Source: Alphaproteobacteria bacterium
GTDB lineage: Bacteria; Pseudomonadota; Alphaproteobacteria; Rhodospirillales; WMHbin7
NCBI GenBank assembly: GCA_015231795.1
Contig: JADGAX010000002.1
Location: 62,001-126,000 of the forward strand
DNA length: 64,000 bases
Direction: 5' to 3'
The notes under the pieces are model-generated. The model saw only the letters and a program-made list of their open reading frames with translations, searched no databases and was not told the origin of the DNA. Made by a program: the position numbers and the translations under genes. Of the stretch, positions 61,930-64,000 are shown piece after piece; positions within the stretch are counted from its first letter, which is position 1; each line of letters starts with the position of its first letter.

Positions 61930-63234
61930 ATGACCCTTTTTCCCCGCATCAAGGCCGTCGATCTCGCCCCTTTCAAGATGGAAGGTCCCAACCTGCCGAC
62001 CCGCTACGGCTTGCCCAGCGAGGTCAAATTTTGCAAACACTGCGTCATTTCCAACCAGCGCCCCAACTCGGCGCCGGAATTCGCCCATACGCAAGACAGC
62101 CAGAAGTCGACCATCAACTTCGACGCTGAGGGCGTGTGTGACGCCTGTCGCGCCGCCGAGCAAAAGGCGAAGATCGATTGGCTGGGGCGCGAGCAGGAGC
62201 TGCGCGATCTTTGTGACCGCTATCGCAAGCATGACGGCTCGTATGATTGCATCGTTCCCGGCTCGGGCGGCAAGGACAGTTTCTACGCGGCTCATGTGCT
62301 GAAGTATAAGTACGGCATGCATCCGCTGACTGTTACCTGGGCGCCCCACATCTATACAGACTGGGGCTGGCGCAACATGCAAAATTGGATTCATTCCGGT
62401 TTCGACAATATGCTGTCCACGCCAAATGGTCGGGTTCACAAGCTGCTGACCCGTCTGGCCGTCGAGGTCCTGTTCCATCCATTTCAGCCCTTCATTCTGG
62501 GGCAAAAGCAGATCGCCCCCAAGATGAGCGCGCTTTACGGCATTCCGCTGGTTTTCTACGGCGAGAACGAAGCAGAATACGGCAATCCGGTTTCCGACAA
62601 CACGCAAGCCACGCGCGATTGGAGCTACTTTACCGCTGCCGACCCGGACAAAATCTATCTAAGCGGCGTTTCCGTCGCTGATTTGAAGAAGAGCTTCGGC
62701 ATCGACGCCAACGACTTGTCCCCCTATATGCCTGCCGATCCAGAGGCCCTGAAGCGCACGAAGACAGAGGTGCATTATCTGGGCTATTACCTGAAATGGC
62801 ATCCACAAAGCTGCTATTACTATTCGGTTGAACATGGCAATTTCGAAGCCAGCCCGGAACGCACGCCCGGCACCTATTCGAAATACAACTCCATCGACGA
62901 CCGTGTAGACGACCTGCACTATTTCACCACGCATGTGAAGTTCGGCATTGGGCGCGCCACCTACGACGCCTCGCAGGAAATCCGCTCGGGCGACATTACC
63001 CGGGACGAAGGCGTGGCTTTGGTCAGGCGATATGACGGGGAGTTTCCCGAACGTTTCATCGACCAACTGATGGACTATCTGAGTTTGCCCGCCGAACAGT
63101 TTCCCGAGGCATCCAGTATGTTCGAACAGCCCGTCATGGACCGCGACTATTTTCTGCACCTAGCCGACCGCTTCCGCTCGCCGCATTTGTGGGCGAACGA
63201 AAATGGCGCTTGGCGACTGCGTCACAAGGTCTAG
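61930..63234 (+). CDS. N-acetyl sugar amidotransferase (PseA/WbpG type)
   Basis: The 434-residue protein has a zinc-type CKHCVISNQRP region, CDACR, the ATP pyrophosphatase P-loop PGSGGKDS and ENEAEYGN. It adds an amidine (or amino) group to an acetamido sugar, as PseA, WbpG and PtmG do. The ATG at 61930 is 10 bases after the previous stop. The product may be an acetamidino form of legionaminic acid. Confidence 0.9.
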   Translation: MTLFPRIKAVDLAPFKMEGPNLPTRYGLPSEVKFCKHCVISNQRPNSAPEFAHTQDSQKSTINFDAEGVCDACRAAEQKAKIDWLGREQELRDLCDRYRKHDGSYDCIVPGSGGKDSFYAAHVLKYKYGMHPLTVTWAPHIYTDWGWRNMQNWIHSGFDNMLSTPNGRVHKLLTRLAVEVLFHPFQPFILGQKQIAPKMSALYGIPLVFYGENEAEYGNPVSDNTQATRDWSYFTAADPDKIYLSGVSVADLKKSFGIDANDLSPYMPADPEALKRTKTEVHYLGYYLKWHPQSCYYYSVEHGNFEASPERTPGTYSKYNSIDDRVDDLHYFTTHVKFGIGRATYDASQEIRSGDITRDEGVALVRRYDGEFPERFIDQLMDYLSLPAEQFPEASSMFEQPVMDRDYFLHLADRFRSPHLWANENGAWRLRHKV

Positions 63235-63240
63235 CGTTAC

Positions 63241-63903
63241 ATGCGTTCCAGCCTGGATCGCGACTCGTTGGCCGCCTATACCGGACGACAGCTTGCGTAC
63301 TTCTTTCCCGATGATGCCCCGCCTCCTTCGGATTGGTCCATGTTGGTGGGCAAAGCGCTCGAGCGCGTAGAGACTTGCTTTCGAAACATCCGCCAGCGCT
63401 ACTATCGAGACGAAGACGGGCAGGCGCTGTTCAGTCACCTGAACACGGATCAATACGCCGCCTACCTTTATCTGCTTGGCAACACCATCTTTCGTGAATC
63501 GGGCGATGCGGCCTTGCCCGCCAAATTGTATGGACTGAACAAGGCGTTGCATGGCCTGGACATATTCTATGAAGTTGAGTTGCCCGAAATCTTCGCCTTC
63601 GTCCACCCCGTGGGCACGGTCGTCGGACGCGCCGTCTACGGCAACTTTTTCTGCATCTACCAAAATTGCACGGTCGGCGGCGATCTTGAGGGAAACCATC
63701 CTACGTTGGGCGAAGGCGTTGTGATGTTCGGCGGTTCGCGCATTATCGGCAAGGCAGACGTCGGCTCTAACTGCCTATTGTCGGCAGGGAGCATCGTTTT
63801 GGCTGAGCATATCCCCGACAACAGCGTTCTATTCGGCATTTCGCCGCATCTGGTGAGGAAGCAGACGACGCGCAGCGTCAAGGCCGACATGTTCGGCGCC
63901 TAG
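63241..63903 (+). CDS. Serine acetyltransferase-like hexapeptide transferase
   Basis: The 220-residue protein has a helical N-terminal part and a C-terminal hexapeptide repeat region (about 125-215: HPVGTVVGRAVYGNFFCIYQ, NHPTLGEGVVMFGGSRIIG). The layout is CysE-like, but cysteine synthesis is not evident here. It probably acetylates a sugar of the operon. It starts six bases after the amidotransferase stop. Confidence 0.83.
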   Translation: MRSSLDRDSLAAYTGRQLAYFFPDDAPPPSDWSMLVGKALERVETCFRNIRQRYYRDEDGQALFSHLNTDQYAAYLYLLGNTIFRESGDAALPAKLYGLNKALHGLDIFYEVELPEIFAFVHPVGTVVGRAVYGNFFCIYQNCTVGGDLEGNHPTLGEGVVMFGGSRIIGKADVGSNCLLSAGSIVLAEHIPDNSVLFGISPHLVRKQTTRSVKADMFGA

Positions 63904-63905
63904 CG

Positions 63906-64000
63906 ATGCAAGTCCCAGATCAAATTTTAAGTGTCCTGAGCCAGGACGCCTTTCCCCAAGACCCTTGCGACCGCCTCGTCCTGGCCTCGTCGAGCGAAGA
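63906..64000 (+). CDS. Partial gene, unknown
   Basis: A reading frame starts with ATG at 63906, two bases after the previous stop, and stays open to the window edge. The visible N-terminus (MQVPDQILSVLSQDAFPQDP) does not let me assign a family. It continues the operon and must be read further to the right. Confidence 0.55.
   Translation, partial: MQVPDQILSVLSQDAFPQDPCDRLVLASSSE

Noticed and set aside
1-64000. CRISPR array, insertion sequence or rRNA
   Set aside because: No regularly spaced repeats, transposase motifs or rRNA signatures were seen by eye on either strand.

Overview
The window looks like chromosomal DNA of an alphaproteobacterium, most likely a free-living nitrogen fixer of the Rhodospirillales (Magnetospirillum/Azospirillum-like). 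The reasons are the high G+C content, a NifA with the alphaproteobacterial four-cysteine linker, an NDUFS4-type complex I accessory subunit, and many four-base (ATGA/GTGA) gene overlaps. This placement is inference; no ribosomal RNA gene is present to confirm it.

Layout. Positions 1-1700 are accessory: a cut-off membrane protein, an XRE regulator, and a DUF4160/DUF2442 gene pair lying between two copies of a 60-base direct repeat. The core of that repeat is a 24-base copy of the tRNA-Arg 3' end and its downstream flank. Positions 1705-8702 hold a pbpC/alpha-2-macroglobulin operon. Then come tRNA-Arg(TCT), an NDUFS4-like gene, tRNA-Pro(TGG) and a soluble sensor that joins a short chemoreceptor hairpin to a Cache-like domain. 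Positions 10689-16166 are nitrogen fixation: nifA, and the operon nifB-fdxN-LRV-nifZ-nifT-SIR2-like, with a sigma-54 promoter and a NifA binding site before nifB. An acyl-CoA ligase and rpmJ follow.

Positions 18464-23095 form a glycerate operon (GntR regulator, MFS carrier, glycerate kinase, pyruvate kinase) with a perfect GntR-type palindrome over the regulator's start codon. Positions 23127-31269 hold a drug/metabolite exporter, a second AMP-forming ligase, an HPt-receiver protein that has lost both phosphorylation residues, two unknown membrane-anchored proteins, an MBOAT acyltransferase with an SGNH-like partner, and htpX. rsmB follows.

From 32527 to the end almost everything concerns surface glycans. 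A tightly coupled minus-strand operon (32527-39491) carries a nucleotide-activated heptose pathway (GHMP kinase, fused nucleotidyltransferase-isomerase, HAD phosphatase) plus four NAD(P)-type sugar enzymes, one being a nucleotide-sugar dehydrogenase homologue without its catalytic cysteine. Positions 39614-54344 hold methyltransferases, two B12-type radical SAM proteins, a large membrane protein, a glycosyltransferase, transaldolase, a second heptose phosphatase, an SxtJ/DUF5989/carbamoyltransferase trio, a heparinase-like protein, a nucleotide-sugar dehydrogenase and 6-phosphogluconolactonase. At 54378 begins a regulatory pair (winged-helix protein and RfaH/NusG paralogue), followed by a hairpin and an ops-like element, then a legionaminic (nonulosonic) acid operon running off the right edge. 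The most promising regulatory unit is this self-regulated winged-helix/RfaH module sitting directly in front of the operon it probably controls.
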